DNA of 64,000 nt, from NCBI GenBank assembly GCA_033855775.1, contig JAWVFT010000005.1, forward strand, positions 1-64,000. The letters are read 5' to 3'. A program made the translations under genes and the position numbers. Under the pieces are notes generated by a model, which was given only the letters and a program-made list of their open reading frames with translations, was not told the origin of the DNA and ran no database searches. Of this stretch, positions 18,152-26,726 are shown piece after piece; positions within the stretch are counted from its first letter, which is position 1, and each line of letters starts with the position of its first letter. This stretch comes from DASVTR01 sp033855775. Lineage in GTDB: Bacteria > Acidobacteriota > Blastocatellia > Pyrinomonadales > Pyrinomonadaceae.

Positions 18152-18185
18152 CTTATTGATTGACGCCGCTTATTGATTGACGCCG
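18152..18185. repeat. Perfect 17-bp tandem duplication over a stop codon
   Basis: CTTATTGATTGACGCCG occurs at 18152-18168 and again at 18169-18185. The second copy carries the stop codon of the minus-strand SDR gene; the first lies just downstream of it. The duplication extended the spacer to the next gene without changing the SDR protein. Confidence 0.9.
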
Positions 18186-18946
18186 CTGGCGAGAAAGCCG
18201 CCGTCAACCGTGATGATTTCGCCCGTCACGAAACTCGCTGCGGCGGAAGCCAGAAAGACCGCCGCTCCCGCCAACTCTTCGACCTTCCCGAAACGCTTCA
18301 TCGGCGTGCGCGTTAAAAACTCCTGCCCGCGCTCTGTCTCGTCCAGCAGCTTTTGATTCAATGCCGTGCGGAAGACGCCCGGCGCAATCGCGTTGACGCA
18401 GACGCCGCGCGCAGACCATTCGACCGCCAGCGATTTAGTCAAAGACGCGACCGCAGCCTTGCTCGCGGAGTAAGCCGCGACTTCATGCAGCGCGACGAAG
18501 GAAGACAACGATGCGATGTTGATGATGCGCCCGTGCTCGCGTTCAAGCATGTGTCGCCCGAAGACCTGACAGGCGCGAAGCGTCCCCGTCAGGTTCGTCT
18601 CCATGATGTCGTTCCAGTCGTCTTCCGAAAAATCCAGCGTCGGAGCGCGCTTGGTGCGGCCAGCCGAGTTGACCAGAATGTCAACCTTGCCGAACGCTTT
18701 CACGCTCTCGTCCAGGACCTGCTGTAACGAAGAACGGTCGGAGACATCCGAGGCGAGGCGCAGTGTTTGCTGCCCGCGCGCTTCTATCTCGGCGGCGGCG
18801 GCTTCAACTTGTTCGAGGCGGCGCGAGGTCGGGACGACAACGGCTCCGGCTTCCGCCAGGCCGTGCGCGATAGCGCGCCCGATGCCGGAAGTTCCGCCGA
18901 TGACAACCGCCACCCTGCCGTTCAGTTCCAGTGGAGAATAGCCCAT
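18170..18946 (-). CDS. SDR oxidoreductase, probably a sugar-acid dehydrogenase
   Basis: A 258-residue classical short-chain dehydrogenase: GGTSGIG cofactor loop (about 17), NSAG, catalytic Ser in NIASLSS, YSASK, and a C-terminal TVDGGF. Length and motifs fit gluconate-5-dehydrogenase, KduD and tagaturonate/fructuronate-type reductases of the SDR class. In this locus it may supply a reduction step otherwise missing (UxaB is not seen), but the sequence alone does not settle the substrate. It heads the minus-strand group SDR-M24-transporter-kdgK-eda. Confidence 0.88.
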   Translation of the reverse strand: MGYSPLELNGRVAVVIGGTSGIGRAIAHGLAEAGAVVVPTSRRLEQVEAAAAEIEARGQQTLRLASDVSDRSSLQQVLDESVKAFGKVDILVNSAGRTKRAPTLDFSEDDWNDIMETNLTGTLRACQVFGRHMLEREHGRIINIASLSSFVALHEVAAYSASKAAVASLTKSLAVEWSARGVCVNAIAPGVFRTALNQKLLDETERGQEFLTRTPMKRFGKVEELAGAAVFLASAAASFVTGEIITVDGGFLASGVNQ

Positions 18947-19083
18947 CGCTTCTTAATCCCTCATCGAAAATTGAAAGAGTCCCGGCCCGCGGCAGGAGCA
19001 AGGAATTGAGTTTTCACTGACGTTGTTTGCGAAGCTCAAGTCCATTTTAAGCTCAGCTTCGGAAGCGGTATGAGTTTCAGAGA

Positions 19084-19094
19084 AGGTCATACCA
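19084..19094. promoter_or_regulatory. Candidate operator AGGTCATACCA
   Basis: GGT-N3-ACC core 138 bases upstream of the SDR start, one mismatch from TGGT-N3-ACCA. It is a candidate binding site for the FadR-type regulator at 12698. Confidence 0.35.
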
Positions 19095-19255
19095 ATTAAG
19101 CGCGTGGCGTATAGTGTGTAACACCACTCGAAGGTTTCTGTCAAGCTTTTTGTCAGGGCTCAAGCCCAGATTTTCGCGGATTTTCATGTTTAATATCAAA
19201 TTATCTTGATTTATTGTCAACCATATGGTAAATAAGGCTCTCGGTCATTCGGAAC

Positions 19256-19266
19256 TGGTTAGACCA
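19256..19266. promoter_or_regulatory. Candidate operator TGGTTAGACCA (perfect palindrome)
   Basis: An exact TGGT-N3-ACCA inverted repeat between a plausible promoter (19206-19234) and the TTG start of the isomerase gene at 19368. The position downstream of the -10 box fits repression by a FadR-family protein. Such an 8-fixed-base pattern is expected about once by chance in 64 kb, so position is the main argument. Confidence 0.5.
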
Positions 19267-19367
19267 TTCGGTGCTAGTCGCCTATTTCGAGCTTGGCCCG
19301 GTTTCGCCGCAAAGATTCTTCCCAAGCCGCTTGGCCGCGTTTGGGAATCAAGCACAGGAGAAAGAAA

Positions 19368-20306
19368 TTGTCTGCTCCCAATCCGGTTAATATCGCGCGC
19401 CACGTGGTCGGCAATAACGTCTGGCTCGGCCAGTCAGCCGGAGCCGGCGAGCGCGACTTCTTGGATTTGCCCGCGCGAAAATTAGACTATGAAGTGTTGG
19501 CATCGGAAGCGGCTGTCGGGCTGGCGCAGTTGGAGGAATTGCGACGGGCTGCGCGCGAGAAAGAGGGCGACCTCGTTATCATTCTGCTCGGAGGTCGCGG
19601 CGCGCAGGCTTTATATAAACTGCTCGGCGAGATGGCGCGAACAGGCGAGGCGGATGGACTGCTGAGCCGCCTGCACGTCTTCACGCAGGACGCGCTCGCA
19701 CCGATGCGTATGGATAACGGCTTGAGCTTCGTGCGGGATTTCGAGCGGCTGCTCGGCGAAGAGTTCTTCAAAAAGGTCAAGAGTTTCACGCCGATGCAGA
19801 CCGACACGGATAATCTTGAAGGCGAGTTGACGCGCTATCTCTTAAAGCTTGAGGCATTGGGCGGGATAGATATTTTCTTTCTGGGCCTGGGGCCGGAGGC
19901 GGGCGCGGCTTCGCATCTCGCTTACATCAAACCGGGGTCGGGCGCGACCGTTGGTGACTTAGCCGGAGTGATACCCATCTCTTCGAGCATTCTTGAGCAT
20001 CATATTAATAAGTTTAAGGTCGGCGGAAGCACAGTCACAGCGGCGGACGAAGCGGAGTGCCGGCGGGCGACGCATATTCTGACGCTCGGCCCCGCCGCAA
20101 TCTTGAGAGCGCGGAGAATCGTTCAGTCAATCGTTGACGCGAGCACGGCCCCTGCCAAGCGCGAGAGCTATCGTCGCGTGTTGGAAACCGAGTTGGCTGC
20201 TGACCCCGCGACGCGCGCGGCTCAGTTGGACGAAAACCCAGGCCTCTGGCTGCGGCTGCACAGCAACGTCCGTTCGTTAATCCTGCCCGATGTGTTGGCA
20301 GCCTAG
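19368..20306 (+). CDS. NagB/SIS-fold sugar-phosphate isomerase or lactonase
   Basis: A 312-residue member of the glucosamine-6-phosphate isomerase/6-phosphogluconolactonase superfamily. It shows FTQDALAPM where NagB has its Asp-Glu-Tyr loop, and GLGPEAGAASHLAYIKPG where NagB has the active-site His loop, with a short insertion. The Asp and His are kept, the Glu and Tyr are not, so it need not be a deaminase. The TTG start at 19368 is chosen because AGGAG lies 7 bases upstream. It is the first gene of the plus-strand uronate operon, directly before UxaA, so an isomerase or lactonase step on a uronate is the likely job (inference). Confidence 0.75.
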   Translation: MSAPNPVNIARHVVGNNVWLGQSAGAGERDFLDLPARKLDYEVLASEAAVGLAQLEELRRAAREKEGDLVIILLGGRGAQALYKLLGEMARTGEADGLLSRLHVFTQDALAPMRMDNGLSFVRDFERLLGEEFFKKVKSFTPMQTDTDNLEGELTRYLLKLEALGGIDIFFLGLGPEAGAASHLAYIKPGSGATVGDLAGVIPISSSILEHHINKFKVGGSTVTAADEAECRRATHILTLGPAAILRARRIVQSIVDASTAPAKRESYRRVLETELAADPATRAAQLDENPGLWLRLHSNVRSLILPDVLAA

Positions 20307-20343
20307 CGGCGGAAGCTAAAGCAATTTGGAATCGCAAACTACT

Positions 20344-21918
20344 ATGTCGAGCACTCACATTACAGAGGCCGCGCCGATTAGCGACTACGCCATCGTCGTT
20401 GACCACAGAGACAATCTGGCGGTCGTGAAGCGAGAGACGCAGGCGGGCCTTGAAGTCGCGCTGGACAATCATCAAGTGATTCGCGTCAACGCCGCTGTGC
20501 CGCCCGGCCATCGCTTTGCCACGCGCGATATTCCGGCGGGCGAGTTTGTGCTGCAATACGGCCAGCCCATCGGAACGAGCCTCGGCATCAAGGAAGGCGA
20601 GTACATCACGCACGATAACATGTCGAACGACGTGCCGGTCGTGCGCGAACTGCCGGATGACCTTTCGACGCCGCCGCCCGACTACGTTCCACTTGAAGAG
20701 CGCGCGACCTTCATGGGTTTCCGTCGCGCCGACGGGCGAGTCGGCACGCGCAACTACATCTTGATTGTTCCGACCAGCATGTGCGCGAGCCACGAGGCGC
20801 AGCAGATTTCGATGATGGCGGAGTTCCTCTACTACAAGCGCGAGACGTACGGGAAAGTTGATGGAGTGGTTGCGATTCCGCACAACAAAGGCTGCGGCTG
20901 TCAGGACGGCTCGACCATTGATGTGATGCTGCGCACGCTCTCCAACTACGCAGACCATCCGAACGTCGGCGGAGTCATCCTCATTGATTTGGGTTGCGAG
21001 AAGACGAACCTCGCCTACGTCGAGAAGTGGCTGCTCAAGGAAGAGCGTTCGTTCAATAAGCCTTTCGCCAAGATTGGCATTCAGGAGATTGGCGGAACCG
21101 AGGCGGCGATTAAGCGCGGGCTGGAAGAAGTGCAGCGAATGCTGCCGTTGGTCAATCAAGCCGTGCGCGAGGAAACGCCGGTCAGCGAACTCGTCCTCGG
21201 AGTCAAGTGCGGCGGCTCCGACGGCTTTTCCGGCATCTCCGCCAACCCGTCTCTGGGACGCGCGGCAGACGCGCTCGTTCGTTCGGGCGGAACAGTTTTA
21301 ATCACGGAGATTCCTGAGTTCTGCGGCGCGGAGCACATTCTCGCCAACCGCGCGAAGGACGCCGCGACGGGCCGCGCGATTTATCGCATGGTGGATTGGT
21401 ATAAAGAGTATGCCTCGAAGTTTGGCGCGGTCTTGAATCAGAATCCAAGCCCTGGCAACATCGCGGGCGGCCTTTTGAACATCACTATCAAGAGCCTCGG
21501 CGCGATGTCCAAGGCCGGGACGACGCGCGTCGAAGGCACGGTTGAATATGCAGAGACGCCGCGCGCGCGCGGGCTTCATTTGATGCAGGGGCCGGGCTAC
21601 GATCAGGAGTCAACGCCGGGACTCGTCGCCGCCGGGGCCACCGTCGTCGTCTTCACCACGGGGCGCGGCACGACCATCGGCAACGCCATCACGCCCGTCA
21701 TCAAGCTGGCCTCCAACAATAAAGTCTTCGAGCGCATGTCGCGCGACCTTGACCTTTCGGCGGGCGGCGTGATTGACGGCACGGAGACGATTGAACAGGT
21801 CGGGGCGCGCGTCTTCGAGCACGTCCGGCGCGTGGCGAGCGGCGAAGTTCAGGCGAAGGCCGAAGAGCATAAGCACCGCGAATTTCAATTCTGGGCCGAG
21901 CAGACAGTCTCGCTGTAA
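20344..21918 (+). CDS. uxaA: Altronate dehydratase family protein (UxaA/GarD type)
   Basis: A 524-residue full-length UxaA-type iron-dependent dehydratase: N-terminal SAF domain (HRDNLAVVK to about residue 95), then the catalytic part with GFRRADGRVGTRNYI, HNKGCGCQDG and LGCEKTN. It dehydrates D-altronate to KDG; D-galactarate (GarD) is the main alternative because the two are hard to tell apart by motif. The ATG at 20344 is preferred over TTG 20326. It follows the isomerase gene by 37 bases and delivers the substrate for KdgK. Confidence 0.88.
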   Translation: MSSTHITEAAPISDYAIVVDHRDNLAVVKRETQAGLEVALDNHQVIRVNAAVPPGHRFATRDIPAGEFVLQYGQPIGTSLGIKEGEYITHDNMSNDVPVVRELPDDLSTPPPDYVPLEERATFMGFRRADGRVGTRNYILIVPTSMCASHEAQQISMMAEFLYYKRETYGKVDGVVAIPHNKGCGCQDGSTIDVMLRTLSNYADHPNVGGVILIDLGCEKTNLAYVEKWLLKEERSFNKPFAKIGIQEIGGTEAAIKRGLEEVQRMLPLVNQAVREETPVSELVLGVKCGGSDGFSGISANPSLGRAADALVRSGGTVLITEIPEFCGAEHILANRAKDAATGRAIYRMVDWYKEYASKFGAVLNQNPSPGNIAGGLLNITIKSLGAMSKAGTTRVEGTVEYAETPRARGLHLMQGPGYDQESTPGLVAAGATVVVFTTGRGTTIGNAITPVIKLASNNKVFERMSRDLDLSAGGVIDGTETIEQVGARVFEHVRRVASGEVQAKAEEHKHREFQFWAEQTVSL

Positions 21919-22087
21919 ACTCAAGCTGTCAACTAAATCAAGGCGGCGCAACTCACAGAGCGCGTTATTGGCCGTGAATGGATTCCTGACTTCAAGTTTG
22001 AATCCGTGAAGAGAAGTTGAGCGAAGCCTGAGTCTGTGATGTGAGGTCGAGCCGGCTGCGACTTTCATCATCGAAGGCCGAAGGAAG

Positions 22088-22861
22088 ATGATTCTCGACA
22101 AATTCAGATTAGACGACCGCATCGCGCTCGTCACGGGCGCGTCCGCCGGACTCGGCGCGAGCATCGCCCTCGCGCTGGCGGAAGCCGGAGCGCACGTCGT
22201 CGCGCACGGCAACTCGCGCGAGCCGGAAGCGACTTGCGAACTCATCAAAAGCGCGGGCCGTCGTAGTCTCGCCGTGCGTGGCGACCTTGCGGACGCGAGC
22301 GCGCCGCAGCGACTCGTCGAACAGACGCTCGACGAGTTCGGGCGTCTGGACATCCTTGTCAATAACGCCGGGACGATTCGCCGCGCGCCCGCCGTCGAGT
22401 ACAGGGAAGAGGATTGGGCGACGGTCATCGAAGTCAATCTGTCGAGCGTCTTTCGTCTCTCCCAACTCGCGGGCCGTCACATGATTGAGCGCGCCGATGA
22501 CAAACGCGGCGGCAAGATTATCAACATCGCCAGCCTCCTTGCCTTTCAGGGCGGCGTCAACGTCCCCGCTTACGCGGCATCGAAAGGCGGCGTCGCGCAA
22601 TTGACGAAGGCTCTCGCCAACGAGTGGGCCGCTTTCGGCATCAACGTCAACGCCATCGCGCCGGGCTACATGCGAACCGACAACACCGCCGCGCTGCAAC
22701 GGGACGAAACGCGCAATCGCCAGATTCTCGAACGCATCCCCGCGGGGCGTTGGGGCGAGCCGGAGGATTTAAACGGCGCCGCCGTCTTCCTCGCTTCGCG
22801 CGCGAGCGATTACCTGCACGGCCACATCATGGTCGTTGACGGCGGATGGATGGGAAGATGA
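22088..22861 (+). CDS. kduD: 2-dehydro-3-deoxy-D-gluconate 5-dehydrogenase (KduD-like SDR)
   Basis: A 257-residue SDR with TGASAGLG, NNAGTIRR, NIASLLAFQGG, YAASKGG and TVDGG-like VVDGGW at the end. The NNAGTIRR and LLAFQGGVNVPAY segments are characteristic of KduD, which reduces 5-keto-4-deoxyuronate isomer (DKII) to KDG. This is the arm that handles unsaturated uronates released by GH105. The gene follows uxaA after 169 bases that hold only a weak hairpin (GGATTC/GAATCC) and no gene. Confidence 0.88.
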   Translation: MILDKFRLDDRIALVTGASAGLGASIALALAEAGAHVVAHGNSREPEATCELIKSAGRRSLAVRGDLADASAPQRLVEQTLDEFGRLDILVNNAGTIRRAPAVEYREEDWATVIEVNLSSVFRLSQLAGRHMIERADDKRGGKIINIASLLAFQGGVNVPAYAASKGGVAQLTKALANEWAAFGINVNAIAPGYMRTDNTAALQRDETRNRQILERIPAGRWGEPEDLNGAAVFLASRASDYLHGHIMVVDGGWMGR

Positions 22862-22886
22862 AAGCCGGAATTTGAAGAGTCGTTTG

Positions 22887-23831
22887 ATGGAAGCAGAGAT
22901 TGAAACCGTAGAAGCTGCGCGCATGAATCAGGTTCATGCGGAAGAGGCTCATGCGGCTCAGGCTTATCTCTCGATGCTCTGGGGCGCGCTGGCGTTCGCT
23001 TCGATGGGCGCGCTCGGACACCTCGCGGGCGAGCGTTGTAGCTGGCAACTCGTCGCGGTCGCGCGCACTTCGCTGGCTCTCATCTTCTCCGTCGTCTTCG
23101 CTCTCGTCTCAGGCGTCCGCCTCGTCTTCTTCAAGCCCGCGACGCTCTGGCTCCGCAGCCTCTTCGGCAGCGTCGGGCTGTTATGCTCTTTCTACGCTTT
23201 GACGCATCTGCCCATCTCAACTTCACTGACGCTCAGCAGCACGGTTCCCATCTGGGTCGCGTTGCTGGCTTGGCTGCTGCTCGGCTATCGCCCGACGACT
23301 CAAATCTGGTTCGCCATCATCGCCGCGATAATCGGCGTCGTGCTTATTCAAAAGCCTTACTGGGCGGGCGGCAATCTGGCTGGCCTCGCGGCCCTTGCAC
23401 ACGCTCTCTGTTGGGCCATCGGCATGATTGGCTTAAACCGTCTGAGCCACATAGACACGCGCGCCGTCGTCACACACTTTGCGATAGTTTCCACCATCGT
23501 CGCGCTCGTCTTCTTTCTGTTGACGGGCGCGGACATCGGCCTCAGGCAATCCGGCGACAAAGCCTTGATTGCGATGCTCGTCGGCGTCGGCCTGACGGGA
23601 ACGCTCGGACAGTTGGGCATGACGCGAGCTTTCGCGCTCGGTCATCCATCGAAGGTGGCCGTCGTCGGCTTAATGCAGATTGTCTTCGCCTGTTTCTTCG
23701 ACCTGATAATCTGGCGACATCGCTTCGACGCCCTGACCATCTGCGGCATCCTGCTGGTCATGGCCCCGACGGCCTGGCTGTTGTTGCACAGCCCGCTGCG
23801 CCGCAACGCTTCAATTCATTCAACCGTCTGA
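22887..23831 (+). CDS. EamA/DMT-family transporter
   Basis: A ten-helix drug/metabolite transporter of about 314 residues with the two EamA repeats (SMLWGALAFASMGALGH and GLAALAHALCWAIGMIGL). It starts at ATG 22887, 25 bases after the kduD-like gene. The substrate cannot be read from sequence; the position in the uronate operon suggests import or overflow of a sugar acid. Confidence 0.8.
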   Translation: MEAEIETVEAARMNQVHAEEAHAAQAYLSMLWGALAFASMGALGHLAGERCSWQLVAVARTSLALIFSVVFALVSGVRLVFFKPATLWLRSLFGSVGLLCSFYALTHLPISTSLTLSSTVPIWVALLAWLLLGYRPTTQIWFAIIAAIIGVVLIQKPYWAGGNLAGLAALAHALCWAIGMIGLNRLSHIDTRAVVTHFAIVSTIVALVFFLLTGADIGLRQSGDKALIAMLVGVGLTGTLGQLGMTRAFALGHPSKVAVVGLMQIVFACFFDLIIWRHRFDALTICGILLVMAPTAWLLLHSPLRRNASIHSTV

Positions 23832-23903
23832 CAACTTCAGATGACGACGACCGCAAACTTTGGATGACGCGAGAGCTTCGCCCCGCGTCAATACACGGAC
23901 GAC

Positions 23904-25562
23904 ATGAAACTCGGCAGACACACGACGCGCAGAGCCTTCGTTATCTTCATCGTCGCGCTAGTCTCTCTCGTCGCGCGGTCGCAAACTACTTCCAACGTGA
24001 AGACGAGCGACCGCTTCGTTTCCAAGGTCTGGGTCGCAGATCGCGGCGACGGCACATATCAAAATCCCATTCTCCACGCAGACTATTCCGACCCGGACGT
24101 TGTGCGCGTCGGCGACGATTTCTACATGACCTCTTCGAGCTTCAACGCCGTGCCGGGCTTGCCCATTCTGCGCTCGAAAGATTTGGTCAACTGGACGATT
24201 ATCGGTTCCGTCTTCACGCGCCAGCCGCCCTTCGATGTTTACAGCAAGCCGCAGCACGGCAACGGCGTCTGGGCGCCGTCGCTGCGCTTTCACGCGGGCG
24301 AATTTTATCTCTATTATCCAGACCCCGATTACGGCATCTATCTGGTGAAGGCCAAAAATCCGGCTGGCCCATGGTCGGAGCCGCTCTTAATCAAAGCGGC
24401 CAGGGGTTGGATTGACCCTTGCCCTTTGTGGGACGACGACGGGCGCGCATATCTGGTGAACGCGATGGCGGCCAGCCGCTCCGGCGTCAAGAGCATTCTG
24501 GTCGTCAGTCGCATGAGCGCAGACGGCACGAAGTTGCTCGACGAAGGCGTCATGGTCTTCGATGGACATGACAAACACCCGACGCTCGAAGGCCCGAAAT
24601 TTTACAAGCGGAATAATTACTACTACATCTTCGCTCCGGCGGGCGGCGTCGAGACGGGCTGGCAGTTAGTCCTGCGCTCAAAAAATATCTACGGCCCGTA
24701 TGAAGAAAAAATCGTGCTGGCTCAAGGCAAGACAGACATCAACGGGCCGCATCAAGGCGCGTGGGTCGAGACGCAGGCGGGCGAATCGTGGTTCATACAT
24801 TTTCAGGACAAAGGCGCGTATGGCCGCGTCGTTCATCTACAGCCCTTGAAGTGGGCGAACGATTGGCCGGTCATCGGCGCGGACGCGGACGGCGACGGCA
24901 CGGGCGAGCCTGTGTCTGGTTATAAAAAACCGAACGTGGGCCAGAGCTATGCCGTCATGACTCCGCAGGATGCGGATGAGTTCAACGAGAACGGGCTCGG
25001 CCTGCAATGGCAATGGCACGCCAACCCGCAGCCGAACTGGGCCTTTCCCGCCGGGAGCCTAGGCTTCCTGCGCCTCTTCAATGTGCCGCTGCCCGAAGAT
25101 TTCAAAAATCTCTGGGACGCGCCCAATCTTCTGCTACAGAAATTTCCCGCCCCGGAATTTACCGTCACCACCAAAGTCACATTCACGCCGCGCACAGACG
25201 ACGAGAAGACAGGGCTCGTCGTGATGGGCCTGGATTACGCCTACGTCTCCGTGAAGAAAAAAGCTGGCGGGCTTTATCTCTCGCAAACCGTCTGCCGTGA
25301 CGCCGACAAGCAGACGAAGGAAAGAGAGAGCATCGAAGTTTCATTAAAGAGCAACACTTTTTACCTGCGCGTGCGGGTCACGAAAAATGGCGTCTGCAAT
25401 TTCAGCTACAGCGCGGACGGGACAAGCTTCCTGCCCGCCGGCGAGCCGTTCAACGCGCGGCAGGGCAAATGGATTGGAGCCAAGGTCGGCCTCTTCGCCG
25501 TCCGAACGGGCAAGACGCGCGAGACGGGCTACGCTGATTTCGATTGGTTCAGGATTGACTAA
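23904..25562 (+). CDS. Secreted GH43 glycosidase (arabinofuranosidase/xylosidase type)
   Basis: A 552-residue protein: signal peptide (hydrophobic 11-25), a five-blade GH43 domain with the general base Asp63 in DYSDPDV, DPCPLWDDDG and the general acid Glu in TLEGPKFYKR, then a C-terminal concanavalin-like beta-sandwich as found in GH43 subfamilies acting on arabinan or xylan side chains. It would trim arabinose or xylose from pectin side chains in the periplasm or outside the cell. It follows the EamA gene by 72 bases. Confidence 0.9.
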   Translation: MKLGRHTTRRAFVIFIVALVSLVARSQTTSNVKTSDRFVSKVWVADRGDGTYQNPILHADYSDPDVVRVGDDFYMTSSSFNAVPGLPILRSKDLVNWTIIGSVFTRQPPFDVYSKPQHGNGVWAPSLRFHAGEFYLYYPDPDYGIYLVKAKNPAGPWSEPLLIKAARGWIDPCPLWDDDGRAYLVNAMAASRSGVKSILVVSRMSADGTKLLDEGVMVFDGHDKHPTLEGPKFYKRNNYYYIFAPAGGVETGWQLVLRSKNIYGPYEEKIVLAQGKTDINGPHQGAWVETQAGESWFIHFQDKGAYGRVVHLQPLKWANDWPVIGADADGDGTGEPVSGYKKPNVGQSYAVMTPQDADEFNENGLGLQWQWHANPQPNWAFPAGSLGFLRLFNVPLPEDFKNLWDAPNLLLQKFPAPEFTVTTKVTFTPRTDDEKTGLVVMGLDYAYVSVKKKAGGLYLSQTVCRDADKQTKERESIEVSLKSNTFYLRVRVTKNGVCNFSYSADGTSFLPAGEPFNARQGKWIGAKVGLFAVRTGKTRETGYADFDWFRID

Positions 25563-25685
25563 CGGCGCGCGCCCGCGCTCCGCTTCGCAAGTTCGACTAA
25601 AGGGCGCGAGGAAAGTTGAGCGACGGCGCGATTGACTAACTGCGCGAGCGCGTCTTGAAGTTGACTAACGACGCGAGCGCGTGTG
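25556..25685. repeat. Degenerate direct repeats between convergent genes
   Basis: Units resembling TTGACTAAC-N-GCGCGAGCGCG occur at about 25556, 25631 and 25661, overlapping the end of the GH43 gene and the end of the pectinesterase gene. A looser copy lies near 25592. They look like local duplications of a gene end. Confidence 0.6.
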
Positions 25686-26678
25686 GTTCGTCTTCGGATT
25701 CCAACTGTCCGGGCCGCCCAGAACTTTCGCTAACGTGATGCTTGAGGCTTCCGTCTTGGTCAAACGGCGCGACCATGCGACGCGCGCCGACGGATTCGCG
25801 CCCGGCCCCTTGCTGTTGAACTCCGCATAGCGCACCGTCTTTTCGCGCTCTGGAAAATTCCAGTTGTGCCAACCTTCCGGGCGCACCACTTCCGACATCT
25901 CCGTGTCCAGAAAAATCACGCTCGAAAAAGCGCGCCAGGGGCGGCCCAGATAACTCTTCACGTCGGGCGCGGCTCCCGTCAGTTTGCAATGCGAGAAGAC
26001 GAAGCCGAACGCCTGATTGTCGGGCGTCGAAGCGGCTGTGATGTAGCCGTCTTTCAGGCAGTGTATGTGGCAGCGTTCAAAGAACGCGGTCGCCGCCCCG
26101 AAGATGAAATCCACGTGGCCTTCGATGTAGCAATTCTCAAAATAGTGGCGGCCACGATTCAAGAGCATGGTGTCCTGCCAGCCCAGAAAGCGGCAGTTGC
26201 GAAAGACCACGCGGTCGCCGTCAACGCGGACGGCCAAAGCTTGACCGACCGCCCCGGCGGAGTTTTCAAAAGTAAGATTCTCGGCGGTGAAATCGTCCGC
26301 GTCAATCATCGCGGAGGGCGTGCGAAAAGTGCCAATCGGCTTGCCGTCGCGGCCAATGAGGTTGGCGTTTAAGTCGTAGGTCAGCACGGTCTTCGCGGCG
26401 TCTTCGCCGATGAGCCGGAAGAAACGCTTTTCGCGCTGCACGTAGATGAGTTCTTTATAAACGCCCGGCTTGATGTGGATGATGACGGGACTCTCAAGGC
26501 TTCCCGCAGGCACGGCCATGACGGCTTCCTGCACCGTCTTATACTTCGCGCTGCCGTCCGCCGCGACGACCAGTTCGATTGGAGCGGCGTGCGCGCTGCC
26601 CGCGCAGGTTGCTAGATAAGCCAGCAGCGTCAGCGCAACACGGGCGATGGTTCTCGCGCGAAAGAAGATTGGCTTCAT
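25665..26678 (-). CDS. Pectin methylesterase (CE8)
   Basis: A 337-residue protein with a signal peptide (to about residue 32) and a right-handed beta-helix carrying the complete CE8 set: GQALAVR (Gln146), GWQDTML (Asp169), DFIFG (Asp190) and LGRPWR (Arg247). It de-esterifies homogalacturonan, preparing it for GH28. It follows the CE12 esterase gene on the same strand with a gap of about 48 bases. Confidence 0.95.
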   Translation of the reverse strand: MKPIFFRARTIARVALTLLAYLATCAGSAHAAPIELVVAADGSAKYKTVQEAVMAVPAGSLESPVIIHIKPGVYKELIYVQREKRFFRLIGEDAAKTVLTYDLNANLIGRDGKPIGTFRTPSAMIDADDFTAENLTFENSAGAVGQALAVRVDGDRVVFRNCRFLGWQDTMLLNRGRHYFENCYIEGHVDFIFGAATAFFERCHIHCLKDGYITAASTPDNQAFGFVFSHCKLTGAAPDVKSYLGRPWRAFSSVIFLDTEMSEVVRPEGWHNWNFPEREKTVRYAEFNSKGPGANPSARVAWSRRLTKTEASSITLAKVLGGPDSWNPKTNHTRSRR

Positions 26679-26726
26679 CTTAAGTTCCGTCCGGTTGTTG
26701 ATGATGAATCGAGAGATTAGGGCGGC

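Larger units (their letters stand above)
18947..19367. promoter_or_regulatory. Divergent control region of the uronate genes
   Basis: This 421-base gene-free stretch separates the minus-strand SDR operon from the plus-strand isomerase/dehydratase operon. It contains a GGT-N3-ACC site (19084-19094), a plus-strand promoter-like pair TTGATT (19206-19211), 17 bases, TAAATA (19229-19234), a palindrome ACCATATGGT (19220-19229) inside that promoter, and a perfect TGGTTAGACCA (19256-19266) about 20 bases downstream of it. The AT content is clearly above that of the surrounding genes. Confidence 0.55.
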
